Assembly (NCBI GenBank): GCA_017478225.1 | Contig: JAFVDX010000011.1 | Coordinates: forward strand, 26,953 to 90,952 | Source: Paludibacteraceae bacterium | Lineage (GTDB): Bacteria; Bacteroidota; Bacteroidia; Bacteroidales; Paludibacteraceae | Reading direction: 5' to 3' | Length of the DNA stretch: 64,000 nucleotides | Shown: positions 45,281-52,452 of the stretch, piece by piece | Position numbering within the stretch: the stretch's first letter is position 1 | How the letters are laid out: the number at the start of each line of letters is the position of its first letter | Translations under genes and position numbers: made by a program | The notes under the pieces: generated by a model | Told to the model about the DNA's origin: nothing | What the model saw: only the letters and a program-made list of their open reading frames with translations | Database searches by the model: none

Positions 45281-46510
45281 TCAGCAATATTTAAGCAGTG
45301 ATATTTTCTGAGGGTCGAACATTTCGTTGGCTACATTTAGCAAATCTGTACTATTTATTTCAGAGAGTGCTTGCCACTGCTCTTGCCATGATGGAGCATA
45401 ATTAAGATAAAGCATGTTTTTAGCCATGGCTATTGCATTATTTTCTTGATTTTCGGCGGCAATTGCAAGATTACCTTTTATTTGCCTTATCCATGCAGCG
45501 AGTGTACCGGAAGATAATGGTTTTGTTCTAAATGCTTCCAACTGCTTATAAACTATACTTAGGCATTGGTCAATATGTTGTGGTTCAGATGCAAGATAGA
45601 CAGCCCAATAACCTGTATCAGACATAGGCGAGTATATTGACTCTACGCCATATACCAAGCCCTCGTCTTCTCTGAGAGACAAATTAAGTTTTGAATTAAG
45701 ACTTCCGCCACCTAATATCTGGTTTAATAAATAAAGTGAGATTTGTTTTTTATCACCGATTGGATATGCTCTAGCCCCAAGCATAACATGTGTCTGGTGA
45801 GTATGCTTATGGTATGCAGCCTCAGATTTGGTATAAGTGTCAGGGACGATTCTTTTTGTTGTAGCAGACTGAATCAATGGGGAATAAGCAAGGAATTTTT
45901 CGGCACAGGCGATTATTTGTTGCTGTTTGAGACTACCTTGAACAAAATACACCATTCTATCGGTTGCATATTCTCTCTTTACAAAAGCGGTATTTTTTTT
46001 CTGTGAGAGCGAATTAACCGACCGTCGTGTTCCTAAGATAGGGTTTTGCAAAGGATTTCCAGAAAAGATAAGATTTTCGAAATCATCGAAGATAAGTTCA
46101 GACGGAGAGTCGTTATAACTTTCAATCTCATCTAACACCACTTGTTTCTCTTTATCAATTTCTTCTGTTGGGAACACAGAATTAAACACCATATCTGCCA
46201 GCACATCAGTTGCTCTTGCAACATATCGTGTGGGTACGGCGGCATAAAAAGTTGTTTCTTCTTTGGTGGTAAAGGCATTGATTTCGCCGCCTACTCCCTC
46301 TATTCGGTTAATAATTTGCTTGGCAGTTCTATGCTTTGTTCCTTTAAAACTACAATGTTCAATAAAGTGTGCGATACCGCTTTCGCCTTTTTGTTCGTCC
46401 CTGGTGCCTGCTCCAACCATTATGCCTACATAGGCTACAGGCGAGTTGGTGCGTCGGAATACTACTTTTATTCCGTTTGCGAGTGTATGATAAAAAATTT
46501 CGTTTTGCAT
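45281..46510 (-). CDS. M16 family zinc peptidase (insulinase/processing-protease type)
   Basis: This 409-residue peptidase has the inverted zinc motif HFIEH (GIAHFIEHCSFKGTKHRT), with the third ligand Glu in the ETTFYAAVP/KEKQVVLDEI region. The M16 C-domain (residues ~170-340) shows QTHVMLGARAYPI and the Gly-rich ILGGGSLNSKLNLSLRE. The start is the ATG at 46510 (MQNEIFYHTLANGIKVV); the frame is open further upstream, but that part would run through the tRNA-Leu gene. No signal peptide is seen, so it is likely cytoplasmic. M16 enzymes degrade short peptides, fitting the protease-rich surroundings. Confidence 0.92.
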   Translation of the reverse strand: MQNEIFYHTLANGIKVVFRRTNSPVAYVGIMVGAGTRDEQKGESGIAHFIEHCSFKGTKHRTAKQIINRIEGVGGEINAFTTKEETTFYAAVPTRYVARATDVLADMVFNSVFPTEEIDKEKQVVLDEIESYNDSPSELIFDDFENLIFSGNPLQNPILGTRRSVNSLSQKKNTAFVKREYATDRMVYFVQGSLKQQQIIACAEKFLAYSPLIQSATTKRIVPDTYTKSEAAYHKHTHQTHVMLGARAYPIGDKKQISLYLLNQILGGGSLNSKLNLSLREDEGLVYGVESIYSPMSDTGYWAVYLASEPQHIDQCLSIVYKQLEAFRTKPLSSGTLAAWIRQIKGNLAIAAENQENNAIAMAKNMLYLNYAPSWQEQWQALSEINSTDLLNVANEMFDPQKISLLKYC

Positions 46511-46535
46511 AATTAAAAACTTTACCGTACCTTTG
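46504..46535 (+). promoter_or_regulatory. Promoter of tRNA-Leu
   Basis: TTTG (46504-46507), 20 bases, TACCTTTG (46528-46535) is an exact consensus, with the tRNA beginning 20 bases later. Its -33 box lies within the first codons of the divergent M16 gene, so the two start regions overlap. Confidence 0.88.
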
Positions 46536-46554
46536 CGGCGTTGAAAAATGATTT

Positions 46555-46636
46555 GCGGCATTGGCGTAATTGGTAGCCGCGCCAGACTTAGGATCTGGTG
46601 ACGCAAGTCGTGTAGGTTCGAGTCCTATATGCCGCA
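46555..46636 (+). tRNA. tRNA-Leu (anticodon UAG)
   Basis: An 82-base cloverleaf with acceptor stem GCGGCAT/ATGCCGC (46555-46561 and 46629-46635) and discriminator A. The anticodon arm is CCAGA-CTTAGGA-TCTGG with anticodon TAG. The T-arm contains GGTTCGAGTCC. A long variable arm (GTGACGCAAGTCGT region) fits a class II tRNA. CCA is not encoded. Confidence 0.95.
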
Positions 46637-46652
46637 CTTTCTTTTGATTTCT

Positions 46653-47147
46653 ATGCGTAAAATCCTAAGCATTTTATTTTTAAGTTTATTACTCTGTTCT
46701 TGTTTTAAGAATAGCGGTTCTGACTATACTGCGCGTATTTATATAAGCGATTTCGTTCTTCAAGATAGTCTTCGTACTGATACATTTTCGCTCCATTGGA
46801 ACGCTGAAGGATTCCGTCAAGTAGATACTTTGACTGTGGGAGACACTCTTTTGTTTGCAGTGGAATTTGATGCGATAGGCGATAATCTGCTTTCCGCCAA
46901 ACTCTCTTGGGACACCTCGTCGCTTGCATTATATACTCTTGCTTATTCAAGCGTTTCCGAAGTTCTTTTAGAAACTTCTGATTCGGCCGCCTGCAAATTC
47001 GATTTACCCACAGGCTACAACATCATGGCATTACCTTTCTATTGCAGTCCTAAAAAAGAAGGGGCTGTTTCTGTAGGGTTCCATGTTGAGACCGATTCTA
47101 AATTCTCACCTGTTGAGGATAAAATTTATATCGTTTCTAAAAAGTAG
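46653..47147 (+). CDS. Small hypothetical lipoprotein
   Basis: This 164-residue lipoprotein has signal MRKILSILFLSLLLCSC. The mature chain is a beta-rich sandwich-like domain (ARIYISDFVLQDSL, FSLHWNAEGFRQVDTLTVGDTLLFAVEF, AVSVGFHVETDSKF). I do not recognise the family. The start at 46653 avoids the tRNA; an in-frame ATG at 46629 would lie inside the tRNA acceptor stem. It begins 16 bases after tRNA-Leu with no terminator between, so it is probably read from the tRNA promoter. A bidirectional terminator follows. Confidence 0.7.
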   Translation: MRKILSILFLSLLLCSCFKNSGSDYTARIYISDFVLQDSLRTDTFSLHWNAEGFRQVDTLTVGDTLLFAVEFDAIGDNLLSAKLSWDTSSLALYTLAYSSVSEVLLETSDSAACKFDLPTGYNIMALPFYCSPKKEGAVSVGFHVETDSKFSPVEDKIYIVSKK

Positions 47148-47173
47148 AACTATATTTTTACATATACAGCAAC

Positions 47174-47201
47174 AATAATAGCCGCCGCAGCGGCTATTAT
47201 T
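47174..47201. terminator. Bidirectional terminator
   Basis: AATAATAGCCGC/GCGGCTATTATT (12 bp) with a 4-base loop lies between the convergent small lipoprotein and coiled-coil genes; its edge touches the latter's stop codon. Confidence 0.88.
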
Positions 47202-48097
47202 TATTTGGAAATACTAAACGGAAAACTTCCGCACAGATTGCCATCAATAAAGAAATCAGCATTATAGGTGCCTACTTGGAGTATTTCCTCTACATTCCAA
47301 TACAACACCTCACTTATTTCCTCGCCACCATATTCAATATCTTTTTTCACAGAATACTGCAATTGCACATTTTCATAAGGGAAAAGATTGTTTTCGTTCT
47401 TATACATGGCTTCTCCATCGGGTCTAAGAAGTCTAAGATATATAGTTTTTACACCGGCTTGGGTTGTTATGTTCTTTGCTATTGTAAAATTAAATTGTAG
47501 TTTTTGAATTTTACTCAATCTGCCTGTCTTTTTCCCTCTATGATCAAGTGTAAGCACATTGAAATCTTTTATTTCAAGCATCGATGCGCGAGAAACCACT
47601 TCACTCAAACGATTGGTTTCTTGCTCCAACTGGTTGGCCTTTTCGCTTACCTGCTCATATTGTTCTCTTACTTGTTTGTTTTCAGCCGTAAGTCGTTTGT
47701 TGGTTGCGTTCAGTGAATCAATCTGATGTACGTATTCTACCAAGACTGCCCTAACTGTTGCTAATTCCTTTTTCAGTTCTGCTATACGCTTTGCATTGGT
47801 AGCCTTGGTAATACGCAATTCTTCAAGCAAGTCCTGAACCCGTTGTTGCTCCTTATTTAATAATTGTGCTAGCGAGTCGTTATGGATATTTTTCCCATAA
47901 CCATCAAATTGAATAGCCAATTCTTCGTATTCGTCCTCTAACTGTTCTTTTTCAAAGGTCATCTGCTCTATCATCTCAGACATCTCAGACTTTGTGCGTC
48001 GAGAGTCAACAAAGAAATAGATTCCAATAGCAACTGCCACAACAAGCAGAATAATAATCCAATATGGATATTTGGTTCTTTGATTCTTATCAGTCAT
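47201..48097 (-). CDS. Membrane-anchored coiled-coil protein
   Basis: This 298-residue protein has a short basic N-terminus, one transmembrane helix (PYWIIILLVVAVAIGIYFFV, ~11-30), a long heptad-rich coiled coil (~33-170; Leu/Glu/Lys spacing, e.g. LNKEQQRVQDLLEELRITKA) and a C-terminal beta domain (~175-298) with VLTLDHRGKKTGRLSKIQKL and a GTYNADFFIDGNLCGSFPF end. N-in topology puts the coil and beta domain in the periplasm. The family appears in Bacteroidota but has no known function. It starts 19 bases after murF on the same strand, so a link to wall growth is possible but unproven. Confidence 0.7.
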   Translation of the reverse strand: MTDKNQRTKYPYWIIILLVVAVAIGIYFFVDSRRTKSEMSEMIEQMTFEKEQLEDEYEELAIQFDGYGKNIHNDSLAQLLNKEQQRVQDLLEELRITKATNAKRIAELKKELATVRAVLVEYVHQIDSLNATNKRLTAENKQVREQYEQVSEKANQLEQETNRLSEVVSRASMLEIKDFNVLTLDHRGKKTGRLSKIQKLQFNFTIAKNITTQAGVKTIYLRLLRPDGEAMYKNENNLFPYENVQLQYSVKKDIEYGGEEISEVLYWNVEEILQVGTYNADFFIDGNLCGSFPFSISK

Positions 48098-48115
48098 TTT
48101 ACTATAATTTATTTT

Positions 48116-49348
48116 TTATAATATCTCAATTACTTTTTCCATTTTCACACCTCTTGACCCCTTCAATAGTATATTTGCATTTTCTATCTTGTGGTTTTGC
48201 AAATAATCTCTCAGTTGGTCTGTATTCTCAAATGTATGATATGAGGCAGTAGTTTTCATAAATTCTTTCCCCACGAGCAGTACATTATGTACTTTTTGTT
48301 CTGCAAGCAAATTTACAATATTTTGGTGTTCAAGATGCGATTGCTCGCCGAGTTCAAGCATATCTCCAAGAATAAAAACTGATGAGGAATCGTTAGGATA
48401 GGTTTTCAGAAAACTTAGTATTGCTGCTCTCATAGATGTGGGATTGGCATTGTAGGCATCAACTACTATATTATTTTTTTCAGTTTTCAAGAGTTGTGAC
48501 CTATTATTTTTTGGTATATAGGCACGCACTGCCTTTAAGCCATCTGCTTTTGATACACCAAAATATTCTCCCACGCAAAGTGCAGCGCTCACATTTTCTG
48601 AATTATATTCGCCTATAAGATGCATACCTTCGGGCATAGTACCTGTGTGATAACCAATAGTTTTCAGCCCCGCCGCCATTTGCTCTAAATAGGGATTATC
48701 AAGATTGCGGAAGCATGTACCATTATGTTGTCTTAAATAATCATATAATTCTGCTTTGGTTTTCATCACTCCTTCAAAAGAGCCAAAGCCTAACAGATGA
48801 GCCTTACCAACATTAGTGACGAGCCCCATATCAGGTTCTGCTATATCAACCAACTCTTTTATATCTCCCGGATGCGATGCTCCCATTTCAACTATTGCCA
48901 AATCATGTTGGTTGGTGAGTTGCAGCAAAGTCAATGGCACACCTACTTGATTATTCAAATTGCCTTGCGTATAATGCACGCTGTATTTCTCTGATAAAAC
49001 TGCGGCTGTTAGTTCTTTAGTAGTGGTCTTACCATTAGTTCCAGTTATCCCTATTATAGTCTTTCCCCATTGTCTGCGCCATGTGCGAGCCAAGTCTTGC
49101 AAAGCCCAAAGAGTGTTTTCAACACGAATTATCTGCTTGTCGAAGCATCTTTTTTGACTACAAGTCGAAGGTATATCCTCATCTACTACAACATACTCAG
49201 CGCCCATCTCCAATGCCTGCAAAGCGAATATATTTCCATTGAAATTCTCACCTTTTAGAGCGAAAAAAATGCATCCTACAGGCAGATTGCGAGTATCTGT
49301 ACTTACACAAATACTTGTTTTATCCTTAATCAGAAAATCCCAATTCAT
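48116..49348 (-). CDS. murF: UDP-N-acetylmuramoyl-tripeptide--D-alanyl-D-alanine ligase
   Basis: MurF adds D-Ala-D-Ala to UDP-MurNAc-tripeptide, the last cytoplasmic step of the peptidoglycan precursor. The 410-residue chain has the N-terminal substrate domain (ICVSTDTRNLPVGCIFFALKGENFNGNIFA), the ATP loop GITGTNGKTTTKEL, the central LNNQVGVPLTLL and EMGASHPGDIKEL blocks, and the C-terminal VVDAYNANPTSMRAAI domain. It is a little shorter than the common 430-450 residues but shows no missing motif. It is cytoplasmic and lies between an MFS gene and the coiled-coil gene on the same strand. Confidence 0.95.
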   Translation of the reverse strand: MNWDFLIKDKTSICVSTDTRNLPVGCIFFALKGENFNGNIFALQALEMGAEYVVVDEDIPSTCSQKRCFDKQIIRVENTLWALQDLARTWRRQWGKTIIGITGTNGKTTTKELTAAVLSEKYSVHYTQGNLNNQVGVPLTLLQLTNQHDLAIVEMGASHPGDIKELVDIAEPDMGLVTNVGKAHLLGFGSFEGVMKTKAELYDYLRQHNGTCFRNLDNPYLEQMAAGLKTIGYHTGTMPEGMHLIGEYNSENVSAALCVGEYFGVSKADGLKAVRAYIPKNNRSQLLKTEKNNIVVDAYNANPTSMRAAILSFLKTYPNDSSSVFILGDMLELGEQSHLEHQNIVNLLAEQKVHNVLLVGKEFMKTTASYHTFENTDQLRDYLQNHKIENANILLKGSRGVKMEKVIEIL

Positions 49349-49409
49349 TATAGCAAAAACATTACATTGTCATATAGAAATGAATTCTAATGAGCCAAAA
49401 TTCACACAT

Positions 49410-51026
49410 TTACTTCTTGATATTTGGTTCTTCAAGACCGAGATGTTTTTTCTTGTCCACAATTTTCAGAACAAATCCGATAGCAAAGGCTGCGATGCCA
49501 AGGCACGCAAGCATGATTAGTGCCCATGTATAGTCAAGAGATTGAGCATCGGTGCCTTCTGGATTAGTGCTATCAAGCACTTTACCTATCAGCAACGGGA
49601 ACAACCACAAGCCTATGTTCTGAATCCAGAATATAAGAGCGTAAGCAGAACCTATTATTTTCTCGTCAACCAGTTTTGGAACGCTTGGCCAAAGAGCAGC
49701 AGGAACAAGCGAGAACGATGCACCAAGAACTAATATAGTTGTGTATGCCACTATAACGCCGCCGACAGAACTACCTTTGCATGCAGGCAATACGAATGCA
49801 AATACCAAATGGCATACTATAAGTAGCAGTGAACCTATCATAAGCATCGACGCAGCCTTACCTTTATGGTCAACATAATTACCAAGTATAGGAGTAATAG
49901 CAACAGCAAGCAATGGGAATACAGCGAATATAGTCTCAGCCGAACCACGCTTGTAGCCCATAACGCAGTAAATAATCAAGGCAACAACAGCAATAGCCAT
50001 CAGACTATATTTTACGACTTTATCTTTTGAAAAATTGCTTGCAAAAGAGGCTGCAGCCACGCAAAGCATTATTATATACTGTACTATTGCCACGCTATCA
50101 CCTCCCCAAAAGCCCTCACCGGGCACAAGGGTGAGATTGCACTGAAGCATGTTCACCGCATATTTTTGGAACGGGAAGATAGCACTATAATACAACACAC
50201 AAAGTAAAGCGACCAGCCAAAAACCACCACTTGACAATATCTTACCTATATCTGATACCTTAAACGGGTCATCTTTCTCTTCTGCTTCACCTGTCTGACT
50301 ATCAAGTTTCTTATCCATAAAGAAATATACGATTGTCATAATAAGAGCAATACACAGCAAGACTACACCAAAAGCAACAGAACGACTAACATCCACATTT
50401 CCTCCTAATTTAGCAAAGAAAGGCGAAAAGATCATGCATGTAGCAACTCCTAAGCGGGCTAACGCCATCTCCGACCCCATTGCCAAGGCCGTTTCTCTTC
50501 CTTTGAACCATTTTACTATACCTCGACTTACGGTAATACCTGCCATCTCACAGCCACAGCCAAAAATCATAAAGCCAACTGCAGCACATTTAGCAGAAGC
50601 AGGCATACCACGATAAAATGGTGATACTCCTAACTCATCAAAAAGTGGTATGTAATTCAAATTATTAGTAAACCATGTCTCTACGCCACTTCCCATAAAA
50701 CTCTCACTGATAGCATAATACTTAATAAGTCCACCTACAAGCATTACCACACCAGAAAGAACAGCGGTAAAGCGTACTCCCATCTTGTCAAGAATAATTC
50801 CGGCAAAAATCAGGAAAAATACAAACACATTCAAGAATGTCTCTGCCCCTTCCATCGTACCGAAGGCAGTACTATCCCAACCACGCTCAGTTTGCATCAG
50901 GTCTTTGATTGGGGAAAGGATATCCATAAATATATAGCAACAAAACATTGCCAATGCAAGCAGCAACAAGGCAGTCCAACGCGCCCATGCCTTGTCTCTT
51001 AGTGTCTCTTTAATAACTTCAGCCAT
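49410..51026 (-). CDS. MFS transporter, large Bacteroidota type
   Basis: This 538-residue major facilitator has about twelve membrane helices. The first (WTALLLLALAMFCCYIFMDIL) is followed by an unusually long first periplasmic loop (SPIKDLMQTERGWDSTAFGTME). The A-like motif appears as FAGIILDKMGVRFTAVLSG. An insert of ~50 residues lies between helices 3 and 4 (AISESFMGSGVETWFTNNLNY...GMPASAKC). The conserved central EMAGITVSRGIVKWFKGRETALAMG follows. The substrate is unknown; similar proteins are annotated only as MFS. It lies between a 39-residue ORF and murF on the same strand. Confidence 0.88.
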   Translation of the reverse strand: MAEVIKETLRDKAWARWTALLLLALAMFCCYIFMDILSPIKDLMQTERGWDSTAFGTMEGAETFLNVFVFFLIFAGIILDKMGVRFTAVLSGVVMLVGGLIKYYAISESFMGSGVETWFTNNLNYIPLFDELGVSPFYRGMPASAKCAAVGFMIFGCGCEMAGITVSRGIVKWFKGRETALAMGSEMALARLGVATCMIFSPFFAKLGGNVDVSRSVAFGVVLLCIALIMTIVYFFMDKKLDSQTGEAEEKDDPFKVSDIGKILSSGGFWLVALLCVLYYSAIFPFQKYAVNMLQCNLTLVPGEGFWGGDSVAIVQYIIMLCVAAASFASNFSKDKVVKYSLMAIAVVALIIYCVMGYKRGSAETIFAVFPLLAVAITPILGNYVDHKGKAASMLMIGSLLLIVCHLVFAFVLPACKGSSVGGVIVAYTTILVLGASFSLVPAALWPSVPKLVDEKIIGSAYALIFWIQNIGLWLFPLLIGKVLDSTNPEGTDAQSLDYTWALIMLACLGIAAFAIGFVLKIVDKKKHLGLEEPNIKK

Positions 51027-51054
51027 AAAATTATGATTATAAATAGTTTATATA

Positions 51055-51174
51055 TCACAAATCGCTCCAAGGGTCTTTGTCCTCTGGAGCAATATGCTTA
51101 CCTTTTTTGAGAAGCCATTTCTTTTTGCGCTCCTCATACTCGGCATAATGTTTTTCTAAATAATTATCAGCCAT
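51055..51174 (-). CDS. Conserved-looking 39-residue small protein
   Basis: A short frame from the ATG at 51172-51174 to the TGA at 51055-51057 encodes 39 residues: it begins MADNYLEKHYAEYEERKKKW and ends KHIAPEDKDPWSDL. It is highly charged and probably helical, with no signal peptide or membrane segment. Small proteins of this type (MA.NYLEK...) are known in Bacteroidota with no assigned role; that comparison is from memory. It fills the gap between the ompH pair (5 bases) and the MFS gene (28 bases), which supports it as a real gene of the operon. Confidence 0.65.
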   Translation of the reverse strand: MADNYLEKHYAEYEERKKKWLLKKGKHIAPEDKDPWSDL

Positions 51175-51179
51175 TTATC

Positions 51180-51671
51180 TTATTTGATTCCCAACTGCGC
51201 TTTTACAAGCGAAGTAACATCGGTAGCATCAGGAGAGATAAAAGCCAATGCAATTGAATCAAAAATATAGGTAAAACCATTATCTTTACCTACAGCCTGA
51301 ATGGCTTTAGTGAGTTTCTCATGAACAGGAGCCAACAACTCTTGTTGTTTTTTCTGAATATCTTGTTGAGCAGTTTGATAGAACAATTGAATACGCTGCT
51401 CCATCTCTCCTAATTCTTGTTGACGGAGTTGTTTCATAGCATCTGGCATAGTAGCCTCATTCTGCTGATAATCTGCCACTTTCTTATTAAACTCTTCTTG
51501 CATATTAGCAATTTGCGTCTCATATTGTCCCTGAAGAGTATCAATCTTTTGTTGCACTTGCTTGAGTTCCGGCATCAACATAAATACCTCTTGCTGATTC
51601 ACATGTCCAAACTTTTGTGCGCATAATGCCATTGGCAATACCAATGCAATAATCAAAAAAAACTTTTTCAT
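51180..51671 (-). CDS. skp: OmpH/Skp family periplasmic chaperone (second copy)
   Basis: This 163-residue Skp-like chaperone carries unfolded outer-membrane proteins across the periplasm to BamA. Signal MKKFFLIIALVLPMALCAQ is followed by the first strand FGHVNQQEVFMLMPELKQVQQ, then a long Gln/Glu-rich coiled coil (~40-120) forming one tentacle of the trimer, then the returning strand FTYIFDSIALAFISPDATDVT. Length is normal. It is the second of a tandem pair, 30 bases after the first. Confidence 0.9.
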   Translation of the reverse strand: MKKFFLIIALVLPMALCAQKFGHVNQQEVFMLMPELKQVQQKIDTLQGQYETQIANMQEEFNKKVADYQQNEATMPDAMKQLRQQELGEMEQRIQLFYQTAQQDIQKKQQELLAPVHEKLTKAIQAVGKDNGFTYIFDSIALAFISPDATDVTSLVKAQLGIK

Positions 51672-51701
51672 TGTATAAAAATTTATCTATTTCAACTTAT
51701 G

Positions 51702-52214
51702 TTATTTGGCACCGAGTTTTCTCAACACCTGATCACTAATATCCAGTTTATTAGACATATAAATCAAACTCGGTTCCGCTGAACGGTCTTTTACAATATC
51801 GTATTTTTTCTCACCTGCTATTTCTTGAATCGCAGTGTAAATATCGTCTTGTATAGGCTTTATCAAACTCTCACGCTTCTTGAACAACTCGCCGTTTTGA
51901 CCGAAATACTTTCTTTTCAGTTCTAATGCTTCCTGCTCCTTGTCAAGTATTTCTTTCTCACGCTTCTGACGCATATCATCTGTTAAGAATATCTGCTCCG
52001 TTTGGTAGTTTTGCTCTAATACTTGAACTTCTTGTGTCAACCCGTCAATTTCTTTTTGCCAACGCTTGGAAAGCATAGTCAATTGCTCATTTGCTGTTTC
52101 ATACTGTGGAATATTTTTCAAAATGTATGCCATATCAACATAAGCAATTTTTTGCGCTGAAACAGTGCAAGTTACAAGAGCACCCAAAAATATAAATAAT
52201 ATATACCGTTTCAT
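51702..52214 (-). CDS. skp: OmpH/Skp family periplasmic chaperone (first copy)
   Basis: This 170-residue Skp homologue has signal MKRYILFIFLGALVTCTVSA and the family start strand QKIAYVDMAYILKNIPQYETA, then a coiled coil (~40-125) and the C-terminal KYDIVKDRSAEPSLIYMSNKLDISDQVL. In many Bacteroidota the ompH pair follows bamA directly; here bamA is about 21 kb away. It is driven by the consensus promoter at 52241-52272, which probably also serves the second copy. Confidence 0.92.
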   Translation of the reverse strand: MKRYILFIFLGALVTCTVSAQKIAYVDMAYILKNIPQYETANEQLTMLSKRWQKEIDGLTQEVQVLEQNYQTEQIFLTDDMRQKREKEILDKEQEALELKRKYFGQNGELFKKRESLIKPIQDDIYTAIQEIAGEKKYDIVKDRSAEPSLIYMSNKLDISDQVLRKLGAK

Positions 52215-52240
52215 AAAAATGCCTTTTTTGTTTTAAGCGG

Positions 52241-52272
52241 CAAAATTACAACAACTTTCTGAATTACACAAA
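52241..52272 (-). promoter_or_regulatory. Promoter of the ompH/skp pair
   Basis: Minus-strand TTTG (52269-52272), 20 bases, TAATTTTG (52241-52248) is an exact consensus 27 bases upstream of the first ompH start. Confidence 0.88.
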
Positions 52273-52342
52273 CATGAAAAACTCAACCATATAAAGAAAC
52301 CACATTACATATTTTTACACATAATAAAAAGTTACATAGAAC

Positions 52343-52373
52343 TTTTCAATTTTATTTTTTTGTTATACCTTTG
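52343..52373 (+). promoter_or_regulatory. Likely promoter of porZ-glmS
   Basis: The -7 box TACCTTTG (52366-52373) is exact; the -33 position has only TTTT (52343-52346) at 19 bases. A leader of about 70 bases would precede porZ. Confidence 0.6.
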
Positions 52374-52452
52374 CGGTTTGAAAATTATAAATAAAATGCG
52401 GTAGTATGTTACTATAGCAAATACTCAACAAAGCATCACAATCGTTTCGACA

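Noticed and set aside
46511..46606. Longer M16 peptidase start at 46606
   Set aside because: The extension would be encoded through the tRNA-Leu gene and its promoter; the family N-terminus begins at 46510.
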